Source: Massilia aurea (lineage in GTDB: Bacteria; Pseudomonadota; Gammaproteobacteria; Burkholderiales; Burkholderiaceae_D). Taken from it: a stretch of 64,000 bases of DNA. The notes beneath the pieces are model-generated. The model saw only the letters and a list, made by a program, of their open reading frames with translations, was not told the origin of the DNA and did no database searches. The number at the start of each line of letters is the position of its first letter. Within the stretch, counting starts at the first letter, position 1. The position numbers and the translations under genes are program-made. The stretch lies in assembly GCF_014200505.1 (NCBI RefSeq), contig NZ_JACHBX010000003.1:62001-126000 (forward strand). Reading direction: 5' to 3'. This document shows, one piece after another, positions 16,528 to 24,558 of this stretch.

Positions 16528-18228
16528 TCAATCGGTGACGGTAATGGGTGCAGGAATGTTATTGACAGGTGCGGCGGGTGCCGGTGCCGCATTAGGCGCC
16601 GGTGCTGTAGCCGGCGCGGTAGCCGAGGGGTTGTAATACATCCAGAGGGCGTGCAGGAAGATCCAGGTCGCGCTCACGGCAGCAATCAGGGCGATCATCA
16701 GGAACACGTCGTTGTAGGCCAGGATGTTCGCTTCGCGCGTGGCGCTGGCAGCCAGCGACGTCAGGCTCTGGCGCGTGCGCGCGGCCGGGTCGGCCAGCAA
16801 TTGCCCGGCCGCCGCCGCGCCGGATTGGATGCGCCCGGCCACCAGCGGATCGAGCAAACTCAGGCCCTCGACGATCGTCGACGAGTGGAATTTCTCGCGC
16901 ATGATCTGGAACGTGCCGACCAGCGCCGAGCCGATCAGGCCGCCCAGATTCTGGGTCAGGCCGAACAGCACCGAGAAACTGATCAGGGCGCCGGGATTGC
17001 CGATCACGGTGACGATCATCGAGATCAGCGACGGCCCGATGAACAGCGTGCCGCCAAACGCGAGCAGGCTCTGGCTCAGGTACATCTGCTCGGCGCGGGT
17101 CTGGTTATTGGCATGCGCGTCCATCCAGGCGCCCAGCGCCATCAGCAGCAACGCAATGACCTGCGGCGCCATCAGGTGCTTGACGTTGACGGTCAGGGCC
17201 GACACCACGATGCCGGCGACCGTGGCCGCCAGCACGCACAGGAACAGCGACTGCATCTGGTTATTGTCCAGCCCGACCGCGCGCAGGAAGCCCACCGCGC
17301 CCACGCTTTGCTCGGACAGCACGATGCGTACCAGCAGCAGCGACAGCGCCACGCGCAGGATGCTGCGGTTGGTCAGCCAGCGCAGGTTGAGCAGCGGGTT
17401 GGCCCGGTTGTGCTCGACGCACATCGCAGCCGCAAGCAGGAAGATCGACACCGCCAGCGCCACGCCGATCCACGCCTGCTCGGTCCACCAGAAGATGCGC
17501 CCGAACGTGAGCACCATGCACAGCAGCGCCATGCCCGGCGCAAACAGTGCGAACGTGACGAAGTCGGTGGGGCGAAACGCCTTGATCCGGTCGCCCGGCG
17601 GCAACTTGAGCAGCAGCACGGCGCCCAGCGACACCAGCGCCAGGCCCAGCTCGAACATGTACAGGCCGCGCCATTCGGCAATGCGCAACAGGTCGCCTGA
17701 GAAGATATAAGCCAGCGGCAGCGCCAGTTGGGCCGTGCCGAGCGAGATCGCGATGCCTTTCAGGCGCCACTCTTTCTTGAAGCCCTGCAACGTGTAATAC
17801 AGGCCGAGCGGACTGACGGCGGCGGCCAGCATGCCATGGGCGGCGCGCACGGCGATGGCCGAGCCGAGATCGTTGACGAACAGGTGGGCCAGCGTGACCA
17901 GCGCGTACAGCACCAGGAAGCATTCGGTAAACAGGCGCAGGCCGAACTGTTGCCGGAATTTCACCAGCAGCAGGTTCATCGACGCGTTGGCCATCACGTA
18001 GGCCGCCGGCAGCCAGGCCGTTTCGGTCTGATACGCGCCCAGCACGCCCTGCAGATTGATCAGGTTGACGGCGACCAGCGCGTTGCCCAGGCCGCCCGTG
18101 ATCGTGACGAGGATGCCGACCGCCAGATAGGCCAGTCGCAGCTTTGTCGTGTGCGCTGGCGTGGACGGAGAGCCGGGCAGCATCGGCTTTTCGTCGGGTG
18201 CCCATTCGCGTGGCGCGTACTTGCTCAT
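16528..18228 (-). CDS. DHA2-family MFS drug transporter, EmrB-like
   Basis: Inner-membrane antiporter of 566 residues with about 14 spans, starting MSKYAPREWAPDEKP. The sequence has AYLAVGILVTITGGLGNALVAVN in span 1 and QTETAWLPAAYVMANASMNLLLVKF in spans 2-3, the typical DHA2 form. The C-terminus is a hydrophilic Ala/Pro-rich tail. It is the first gene of the pump operon. The substrate cannot be read from the sequence. A divergent hydrolase gene starts 198 bases away. Confidence 0.92.
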   Translation of the reverse strand: MSKYAPREWAPDEKPMLPGSPSTPAHTTKLRLAYLAVGILVTITGGLGNALVAVNLINLQGVLGAYQTETAWLPAAYVMANASMNLLLVKFRQQFGLRLFTECFLVLYALVTLAHLFVNDLGSAIAVRAAHGMLAAAVSPLGLYYTLQGFKKEWRLKGIAISLGTAQLALPLAYIFSGDLLRIAEWRGLYMFELGLALVSLGAVLLLKLPPGDRIKAFRPTDFVTFALFAPGMALLCMVLTFGRIFWWTEQAWIGVALAVSIFLLAAAMCVEHNRANPLLNLRWLTNRSILRVALSLLLVRIVLSEQSVGAVGFLRAVGLDNNQMQSLFLCVLAATVAGIVVSALTVNVKHLMAPQVIALLLMALGAWMDAHANNQTRAEQMYLSQSLLAFGGTLFIGPSLISMIVTVIGNPGALISFSVLFGLTQNLGGLIGSALVGTFQIMREKFHSSTIVEGLSLLDPLVAGRIQSGAAAAGQLLADPAARTRQSLTSLAASATREANILAYNDVFLMIALIAAVSATWIFLHALWMYYNPSATAPATAPAPNAAPAPAAPVNNIPAPITVTD

Positions 18229-18426
18229 CCTGCTATTTCACCATAATTGTCAGGCTCGCTATCTTACGCCTTTGCTCGACTTCACGTCGGATGACGCTTT
18301 CGCCACACCCAAACCATTTAATGCAAAAGTTGACCAACCAGATATTGCTCTATGGATTTATTGGCTCTAGACTCAAATTGTGCCGTGCGGAAATAGTTTC
18401 GTGTGGCAGCATTTCCAGAGTCAGCC

Positions 18427-19698
18427 ATGTCGAACATCCACGCCATTCGCACCCTGATCTCCGCTTCGCTTGCCGCGCTGGCCATGCTGCCCGCAGTCGG
18501 CTTCTCGCAGGCACTGCCGGCACCCAAGCCCGTCACCAGCACGCTCGACTACCGGATGAACGAGCGCGTCATCCAGGTGCCGGCCGGGCCAGATGACGTG
18601 CTGCTCGAAACCACCGTTTTTCAGCCCGATGGCGCCGGGCCCTTCCCCCTGATCGTCATCAACCATGGCAAGGATCCGGGCCGCCCGAGCCTGCAGTCGC
18701 GCGACCGCTTCTATCATATGGCGTCCGTGTTCGTGAAGCGTGGCTACGCGGTCATGGTGCCGATGCGCCAGGGCTTTTCGAAGTCGGGCGGGCGCTACCG
18801 CGATCGCGGCTGCGACATGACGGCCAATGGCTACACCCAGGCCGAAGACATCCGCGCCACCCTCGCCTATGCGCGCCAGCAATCATGGATCGACGGCGGG
18901 CGCATGATCGTGGCCGGCCAGTCGTATGGCGGGCTGGCGGCCATCGCGCTGGGCACCGAGGCGCTGCCGGGCGTGCGCGGCCTGATCAATTTTGCGGGCG
19001 GCTTGCGCGACGACAGCAACCGCTGCGCGTGGCGCTCGCAACTGGTGGCGGCCTTTGCCGACTACGGCGCCAAGGCAAAAGTCCCGAGCCTCTGGATGTA
19101 CGGCCAGAACGACTCGCTGTTCGGCCCGGAGCTGGCCAGCCGCATGCACGCTGCCTATGCCGCGGCCGGCGGCCGTGGCCGTCTGGTCGAATTCCCCGCC
19201 TTCAAGCGCGACGCGCACGGCATGCTGGCCAGCCGCGACGGCGAAAAAGTCTGGCTGCAAGATACTGAACAGTTCCTGCGCGAGATCGGGATGCCGACCG
19301 CCGTCGTGGTGGACGTCCCTGCCCCGCCCAGCCCGGCGCGCACCGATTACGCGCAGGTCGACGATATCGCCGCCGTACCGTTCCTGTCCGAGACCGGCCG
19401 CCGCGCCTACCGCGATTACCTGACCAAGATGACGCCGCGCGCGTTTGCCGTGTCGGCCAGCGGCGGCTGGACCTGGGCCGAAGAAGGCGAAGATCCGGAC
19501 GGACGCGCACTGGCGACCTGCTCGGCCAAGAGCAAGGAGCCGTGCCGGCTATACTCGGTCGACGACTATGTGGTCTGGCATGACGAGCGCATCGACCGGG
19601 CCGAGAAAGCGGCAGCCACGGCGGCGCTGATGCCGGCGCCGAACCCGATGGCCGACTCCGATCCGACGACGTCGGTGGGTAGTACGACCGCGCGCTGA
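18427..19698 (+). CDS. Secreted alpha/beta hydrolase (dienelactone hydrolase/PHB depolymerase-like)
   Basis: A 423-residue secreted hydrolase. A signal peptide (residues 1-28, LAALAMLPAVGFSQA) is followed by an alpha/beta domain with HGKDPGRP (oxyanion region). The nucleophile elbow is GQSYGG (Ser166), with MYGQNDSLF as the likely acid and KRDAHGM as the likely His. The C-terminal part (about 300-423) resembles no domain I know. The ATG at 18427 directly precedes the signal peptide. It lies upstream of a second secreted hydrolase, with a 137-base gap. Confidence 0.8.
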   Translation: MSNIHAIRTLISASLAALAMLPAVGFSQALPAPKPVTSTLDYRMNERVIQVPAGPDDVLLETTVFQPDGAGPFPLIVINHGKDPGRPSLQSRDRFYHMASVFVKRGYAVMVPMRQGFSKSGGRYRDRGCDMTANGYTQAEDIRATLAYARQQSWIDGGRMIVAGQSYGGLAAIALGTEALPGVRGLINFAGGLRDDSNRCAWRSQLVAAFADYGAKAKVPSLWMYGQNDSLFGPELASRMHAAYAAAGGRGRLVEFPAFKRDAHGMLASRDGEKVWLQDTEQFLREIGMPTAVVVDVPAPPSPARTDYAQVDDIAAVPFLSETGRRAYRDYLTKMTPRAFAVSASGGWTWAEEGEDPDGRALATCSAKSKEPCRLYSVDDYVVWHDERIDRAEKAAATAALMPAPNPMADSDPTTSVGSTTAR

Positions 19699-19835
19699 TC
19701 GCGCAGGCTTGTCAAGCGGCCTGCGCAGTTCTTACTGCATGAGTTCGCTTTACTAAGCTTTGGGTCGATCCAGCGCAAACTGCTGCTTGGTGATGCATCA
19801 GACAATGCGGCTGTCGCATTGTCAGGAGCATACCA

Positions 19836-21035
19836 ATGGTTCGTCTCGTCCACGCATGCGCTGCCGCGCTCCTCGTTTTCGCCATCGGCCTGCTGGCCGC
19901 CCCTGCCGCCACAGCCGCGAACAACGATCCCGTCGTGCTGGTGCACGGCTTTCTGGGCTTCGGCCCCGACGAATTCCAGAAGAGCGGCTTCAATTACTGG
20001 GGCGGCTATGGCGACATCGCGGCGCACATGCAGGTCTACCGCGGCCCGCACACGGTGGTTGCCGCCGCCGTCAGCCCGATCGCGTCGAACTGGGACCGCG
20101 CCGCCGAGCTGTATGCGCAAATCAAGGGCGGCTGCGTCGACTACGGCAAGGCGCACGTTGCCGCACAGGGCGTGCCCGGTCAGGTGCAAAAACCGCCCGG
20201 CAAATGCTGGGCCGCCGACCCACGCGACAATCCGCAAGGGTATCCGCCAGCGCTGTACCCGCGATGGGGCCATGACCATCCGATCCACATGATCGGCCAC
20301 AGCCAGGGCGGCACGACCATCCGCGCCCTGATCCAGCTGCTGGAGCACGGTGCAATGACGGACGAAGGCGACGGCGCGCTGTTCAAGGGCGGCAAGACGG
20401 GCTGGATCCGCAGCGCGACGACCATCTCGGCGCCGCACGATGGCACCACGCTCAGTGATGCGGTCCTGAATATCCTGCCCAATGTGCCCATCGTGCTGCG
20501 CGACATCCTGCGTAACCGGGCGGCCAGCTGGGAGCTCGCGCCGGACGGTGCCCGCGAATTCAACCGGTGGGCGCTCACTTCGCCCAGCGTCTACTATTTT
20601 TCAGTGGGCACGGTGGCCACCGCCAGCGGCAGCTGGTGCTGCAACGGCACCGACCGCGCGATCGCACCGATCCAGACGACGGCGTTCCAGTACGCGCGCG
20701 CCGACATGATGCCCTACTTTAAATCGTTCGCCGGCGAGTGGATCGTGCCCTCGCCCGCCCAACGCGGCATGGGCAGCTACACCGTCAATGTGCCAAACCG
20801 GGTGCGCATCGACAGCGACTGGTTCCCAAGCGATGGCGTGGTCAACACGGTCAGCATGCGCGCACCTGGCGGGCATCCGGTACGCGACTACAACGGCACG
20901 GCGCTGCGCGGAACATGGAACTTTCTCGGCAACTACCCGGGATACGACCACTTCGATATCCTGAACTGGCCCAATCAAGGGCCATCGGCTGATCCGCTGT
21001 ACGACCGGATCAGCGACATCCTCTTTGCGCTGTAG
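19836..21035 (+). CDS. Secreted family I.5-like triacylglycerol lipase
   Basis: A 399-residue lipase with a signal peptide (1-28, ending AATAA). The domain opens DPVVLVHGFLGF. The elbow GHSQGG holds Ser156. GFNYWGGYGDI and PSDGVVNTVSM (Asp333) are close to the thermoalkalophilic Geobacillus/Staphylococcus family I.5 lipases. His372 in YDHFDIL completes the triad. The GC-rich codon use matches the neighbours. The ATG at 19836 is 137 bases after the previous hydrolase. Expected role: secreted esterase/lipase activity on lipids in the surroundings (inference). Confidence 0.88.
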   Translation: MVRLVHACAAALLVFAIGLLAAPAATAANNDPVVLVHGFLGFGPDEFQKSGFNYWGGYGDIAAHMQVYRGPHTVVAAAVSPIASNWDRAAELYAQIKGGCVDYGKAHVAAQGVPGQVQKPPGKCWAADPRDNPQGYPPALYPRWGHDHPIHMIGHSQGGTTIRALIQLLEHGAMTDEGDGALFKGGKTGWIRSATTISAPHDGTTLSDAVLNILPNVPIVLRDILRNRAASWELAPDGAREFNRWALTSPSVYYFSVGTVATASGSWCCNGTDRAIAPIQTTAFQYARADMMPYFKSFAGEWIVPSPAQRGMGSYTVNVPNRVRIDSDWFPSDGVVNTVSMRAPGGHPVRDYNGTALRGTWNFLGNYPGYDHFDILNWPNQGPSADPLYDRISDILFAL

Positions 21036-21072
21036 CTCAGGATGAAAATACCTCGGCGGTTAGTTATCCTGT

Positions 21073-21107
21073 GTAGGGTGGGCGGGTTTCCCGCCCACGC
21101 GTCCAAC
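21073..21107. repeat. Palindromic (REP-like) repeat, copy 2
   Basis: A compact GTAGGGTGGGCGGG...CCCGCCCACGCGTCCAAC hairpin between the convergent lipase and DUF2325 genes. It shares GTAGGGTGG and CCACGCG-TCCAAC with the larger copy at 1236-1317. Placed where two genes converge, it could act as a two-way transcript end, although no T-run follows. Confidence 0.75.
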
Positions 21108-21132
21108 CTGCCATCGCATACTGCTGCGCGAG

Positions 21133-21693
21133 TCACGGTGAAAACACCTCATGGGGCCGATGGATGCGCACGATCTGCAAGCCGTCGGGCTGGTCCACCA
21201 GCATGCACAGCTTTCCGGTGCGCTTACAATGGTCTTGCACGCGCCAGTAGTCGCCATGGCTCATGCAGCCGGTCTGGCAGATCACCAGATCGGCGGCCTG
21301 CAGGCTTGCTTCCAGGTCAGCCGCCAATCCGGCTGGGGTGTGCGCCGAGTGACCCGCGCTGCCCGTCTGCCCGGCCAGCTCACGGCGCTGCAGCGTGCGC
21401 ATCAGCTCATGCACGCGCGCCTGCAACGCGCCCACCTGGCGGCCTAGTGCAACGCGCCGACCGAGGCCCGGCAGCGCCGCATCGAGGGCCGCGCGGTCTT
21501 CGCGTTCCCAGGCCAGCGCCGTCGCAGCGCGGATCGTCGCGCCCCGCGCGCGGATCAGTTGCGCTTCCATGGCGGCGATGCGCGCGGCCTGCGCCTGCAG
21601 CAGCGCACTGCAGCGCACCTGCGCATCTGCATGTGCCCGTAGCAACGTCACGTGCTCGCCAGCCAGGCCATCGGCTTCCCGGTATGCGGCCAT
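21133..21693 (-). CDS. DUF2325 domain protein
   Basis: A 186-residue protein. An Ala/Arg-rich alpha-helical (coiled-coil-like) N-terminal two-thirds is followed by the DUF2325 domain, ADLVICQTGCMSHGDYWRVQDH near the C-terminus. DUF2325 has no assigned biochemistry; the Cys-containing pocket suggests a metal or redox ligand (inference). The ATG at 21693 is chosen because a perfect AGGAGG lies 5 bases upstream; a GTG at 21720 lacks one. A Fur box (21731-21745) lies 38 bases upstream, so the gene is probably iron-regulated. The bacteriophytochrome gene diverges from the same region. Confidence 0.85.
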   Translation of the reverse strand: MAAYREADGLAGEHVTLLRAHADAQVRCSALLQAQAARIAAMEAQLIRARGATIRAATALAWEREDRAALDAALPGLGRRVALGRQVGALQARVHELMRTLQRRELAGQTGSAGHSAHTPAGLAADLEASLQAADLVICQTGCMSHGDYWRVQDHCKRTGKLCMLVDQPDGLQIVRIHRPHEVFSP

Positions 21694-21730
21694 CTGCACC
21701 TCCTGTTCCTGAACCAACACCCATCTTAGA

Positions 21731-21745
21731 TGAGAACGATTCTCA
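21731..21745. promoter_or_regulatory. Fur box between DUF2325 and the bacteriophytochrome gene
   Basis: TGAGAACGATTCTCA, with 6-base arms TGAGAA/TTCTCA around CGA, agrees well with the Fur 7-1-7 model, with adjacent GA and TT extending it to a 19-base site (21729-21747). It lies 38 bases above the DUF2325 ATG and about 107 bases above the phytochrome ATG. The first gene is the more likely target. Confidence 0.7.
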
Positions 21746-21851
21746 TTTCAAGGGCGCGTCGAAGGAGGGACAAATCGACACATCGTGACGTGAGAACAAA
21801 CTTTCACGATACAATATGGCCCTGCTCACCTGTGCGTTACCCCGACGGCCC

Positions 21852-24110
21852 ATGACCCAGGCATCTCCCGACCAACTCGACATTTCCAGCTGCGCCAGCG
21901 AGCCCATCCGCACGCCTGGTGGTATCCAGCCCCACGGCTTCATGCTGACGCTATCGCCTGCACTCGATGTGTTGCAGGCCAGCGCCAACCTGCTACCCAT
22001 GGCCGGCCTGGCGGCGGAAGCGGCGATCGGCCTGCCATTGGCAGCCGTCATCGGCAAGGCCTGTGGCGAGCGCATGGCGCGCGAACTGGCCACCGACAAG
22101 CTTGGCCAGCGCCCCATGTATCTGGGCACCGTCACGCTTGGCAACGACCGCCATTTCGATGTGATGGGCCACGTCTGGGACGGCCTGGTGATCGCCGAGT
22201 TCGAAGCGGTCGATCGTGCCGAGCCCGCCGATTTTCGGCATCTGTATCCGCTCATTACCGATTTTCTTGCCAAGGTCGGCGAGCACGCATCGATCCCTGC
22301 ACTGACCGAGCTGGCGGCCCACCATATACGTTCCGTCACCGGCTACGGCCGCGTGATGGTGTACCAGTTCGACCCCGATGGCCATGGCCGCGTGATGGCC
22401 GAAGCCAAAGCGCCCGACTACGACTCGTATCTGAATCAGTCTTTTCCGGCCAGCGACATTCCATCCCAGGCACGCGAGCTGTACCTGAGCTCGCCGATCC
22501 GCGTCATCCAGGATGCCGATTACGATGCCTCACCGCTGGTACCTGAGTTCAACCCGGCCACGGGCACCCGTAACGATCTGACGTATGCGGCGCTGCGCAG
22601 CGTCTCGCCCGTGCATCTGCAATACATGCGCAATATGGGCACGCTCGCCTCGATGTCGGTCTCGCTGATCGTCAAGGGCAAGCTGTGGGGTCTGATTGCG
22701 TGCCACAACGCCGTCCCGCGCGCGGTATCGGTCGAAAAACGCACGGCCTGTGAACAGCTCGGTCAGATCCTCGCGTTGTGCATCGAGAGCCGCGAAGACA
22801 GCGCGGAGCTGCAGTTCCGCCTGGACGTGCGCCGCATCATGGTCGAAATCCTTGGCCGCCTGACCAAAAGCGCCGACTTCATCGACAATCTGCGCGGCGT
22901 GTCCGGCGAGCTGCTTCGCTTTGCCCGCGCCGGCGGCGTGGCCATCGTGGCAGACGAACGTATCTTCACTTACGGCGATACGCCGGACGACGCCGCCATT
23001 CGCGACCTGTCGACCTGGCTTGCCGTGCATGGCCACACCGAGGTATTCCATACCGACGAGCTCGCCGCCGTGTACCCGCCGGCCAACGCCTTTCTCCACA
23101 ATGCCAGCGGCTTGCTGGCGCTGCCGATCTCGCGCATCCACCAGCACTATCTGCTGTGGTTCCGCCCCGAAATGATCCAGACCATGGAATGGGCCGGCAA
23201 TCCGTACGAGAAGGAAGCGGCCCCTGGTGCGCCGAGCCGGTTATCGCCGCGCCAGAGCTTCGCCACCTGGCGCGAAACCATCCACGGCCACAGCCTGCCG
23301 TGGCACGTGGCCGAAATCGAGCTGACCACCGAGTTCCGCACGGCGCTGCTGGGCATCGCGCTCGAGCGCGCCGAGCAGATGGCCGAACTGGCCGAAGAAC
23401 TGGGCCGCGCCAACAAGGAGCTCGAAGCGTTTTCGTATTCGGTGTCGCACGACCTGCGCGCGCCGCTGCGCCACATCGCCGGCTTTTCCGACCTGCTGCT
23501 CGAATCGGCCGGCAGCGAAGACGTGGCGCTGCGCCAGCGCTTTTTGAAGAACATCAAGGAGTCGGCGCGCCTGGCCGGCAAGCTGGTCGACGATCTGCTG
23601 TCGTTCTCGCAGATGGGCCGCGCCGCACTGCGCCCCACCAGCATCGACATGACCGACCTGGTGTCGGGCTGCATCGACAAGCTGGGCCTCGAGATCGGCC
23701 AGCGCCGCGTCAACTGGCACATCGACCGCCTGCCCGTCGTGCAGGGCGACCCGAGCTTCCTGCACCTGGCGATGTTCAACCTGTTGTCCAACGCCGTCAA
23801 GTTCACCAGCGGGCGCGACCCGGCCGTGATCCGGATCTGGGCCGAGGACGCCGGCGACGACATCGCGTTCCACGTGGCCGACAATGGCGCCGGCTTCAAC
23901 CGCGATTACGTACACAAGCTGTTCGGCGTGTTCCAGCGCCTGCACCGCATGGAAGATTTCCAGGGCACCGGCATCGGCCTGGCCAATGTGCGCCGCATCA
24001 TCGAACGCCACAACGGCCGCGTCTGGGCCGACTCGATCCTGGGCGAAGGTGCGACGTTCTCCTTCACCCTCCCCAAACAAGCCATCACAGAACAAGGCAC
24101 CCATGCTTAA
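21852..24110 (+). CDS. bphP: Bacteriophytochrome sensor histidine kinase
   Basis: Red/far-red photoreceptor kinase of 752 residues. Order: PAS domain with the biliverdin-attaching Cys (Cys14 in SSCASEPIRTPGGIQPHG), GAF domain with the PxSDIP pocket (PASDIPSQAREL) and CHNAVPRAV, and PHY domain with the tongue motif PRQSFATWRE. Then come HisKA with the phospho-His in VSHDLRAPLRHI, and an ATPase with LSNAVKF and DNGAGFN...GTGIGLANV boxes. I use the ATG at 21852; starting at 21816 would put Cys at 26. It overlaps the following response-regulator gene by 8 bases. No heme oxygenase gene, needed to make biliverdin, is in the window. Confidence 0.95.
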   Translation: MTQASPDQLDISSCASEPIRTPGGIQPHGFMLTLSPALDVLQASANLLPMAGLAAEAAIGLPLAAVIGKACGERMARELATDKLGQRPMYLGTVTLGNDRHFDVMGHVWDGLVIAEFEAVDRAEPADFRHLYPLITDFLAKVGEHASIPALTELAAHHIRSVTGYGRVMVYQFDPDGHGRVMAEAKAPDYDSYLNQSFPASDIPSQARELYLSSPIRVIQDADYDASPLVPEFNPATGTRNDLTYAALRSVSPVHLQYMRNMGTLASMSVSLIVKGKLWGLIACHNAVPRAVSVEKRTACEQLGQILALCIESREDSAELQFRLDVRRIMVEILGRLTKSADFIDNLRGVSGELLRFARAGGVAIVADERIFTYGDTPDDAAIRDLSTWLAVHGHTEVFHTDELAAVYPPANAFLHNASGLLALPISRIHQHYLLWFRPEMIQTMEWAGNPYEKEAAPGAPSRLSPRQSFATWRETIHGHSLPWHVAEIELTTEFRTALLGIALERAEQMAELAEELGRANKELEAFSYSVSHDLRAPLRHIAGFSDLLLESAGSEDVALRQRFLKNIKESARLAGKLVDDLLSFSQMGRAALRPTSIDMTDLVSGCIDKLGLEIGQRRVNWHIDRLPVVQGDPSFLHLAMFNLLSNAVKFTSGRDPAVIRIWAEDAGDDIAFHVADNGAGFNRDYVHKLFGVFQRLHRMEDFQGTGIGLANVRRIIERHNGRVWADSILGEGATFSFTLPKQAITEQGTHA

Positions 24111-24558
24111 GCCCATCCTCCTGGTAGAAGACAATCCCCACGACCTGGAGCTCACCCTCATCGCCCTGTCGAAGAGCCAGCTGGCCAACGAAGTCGTGGT
24201 CGCGCGCGACGGCGCCGAGGCGCTTGACTATCTGCACCGGCGCGGCGAATTCGACGGCCGCCAGCTTGGCAATCCGGCCGTGATCCTGCTCGACCTGAAA
24301 TTGCCGAAGGTCGACGGGCTCGAGGTGCTCAAGGAAATCCGCACCACCGCCGACCTGCGGTCAGTGCCGGTAGTGATGTTGACGTCGTCCAAGGAAGAAC
24401 AGGACGTGATCCGCAGCTACGAGCTGGGTGTGAATGCGTATGTGGTCAAGCCGGTCGATTTCAATGAATTCGTGCGCGCTATTGCCGACCTGGGGATCTT
24501 CTGGGCGGTGCTCAACGAGCCGCCGCCAGGCTCGCACCGTTACATCAAGCCGAAGTGA
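24103..24558 (+). CDS. Single-domain response regulator, Rcp1-like
   Basis: A 151-residue CheY-like receiver with no output domain, of the type that partners bacterial phytochromes. Phospho-acceptor Asp64 in ILLDLKLPKVDG, Lys116 in VVKPVDF and Thr94 in VMLTSS are in the normal places. It starts inside the end of the phytochrome gene (8-base overlap), so it should receive phosphate from that kinase. The last 19 bases overlap the 3' end of the convergent hybrid kinase gene. Confidence 0.95.
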   Translation: MLKPILLVEDNPHDLELTLIALSKSQLANEVVVARDGAEALDYLHRRGEFDGRQLGNPAVILLDLKLPKVDGLEVLKEIRTTADLRSVPVVMLTSSKEEQDVIRSYELGVNAYVVKPVDFNEFVRAIADLGIFWAVLNEPPPGSHRYIKPK

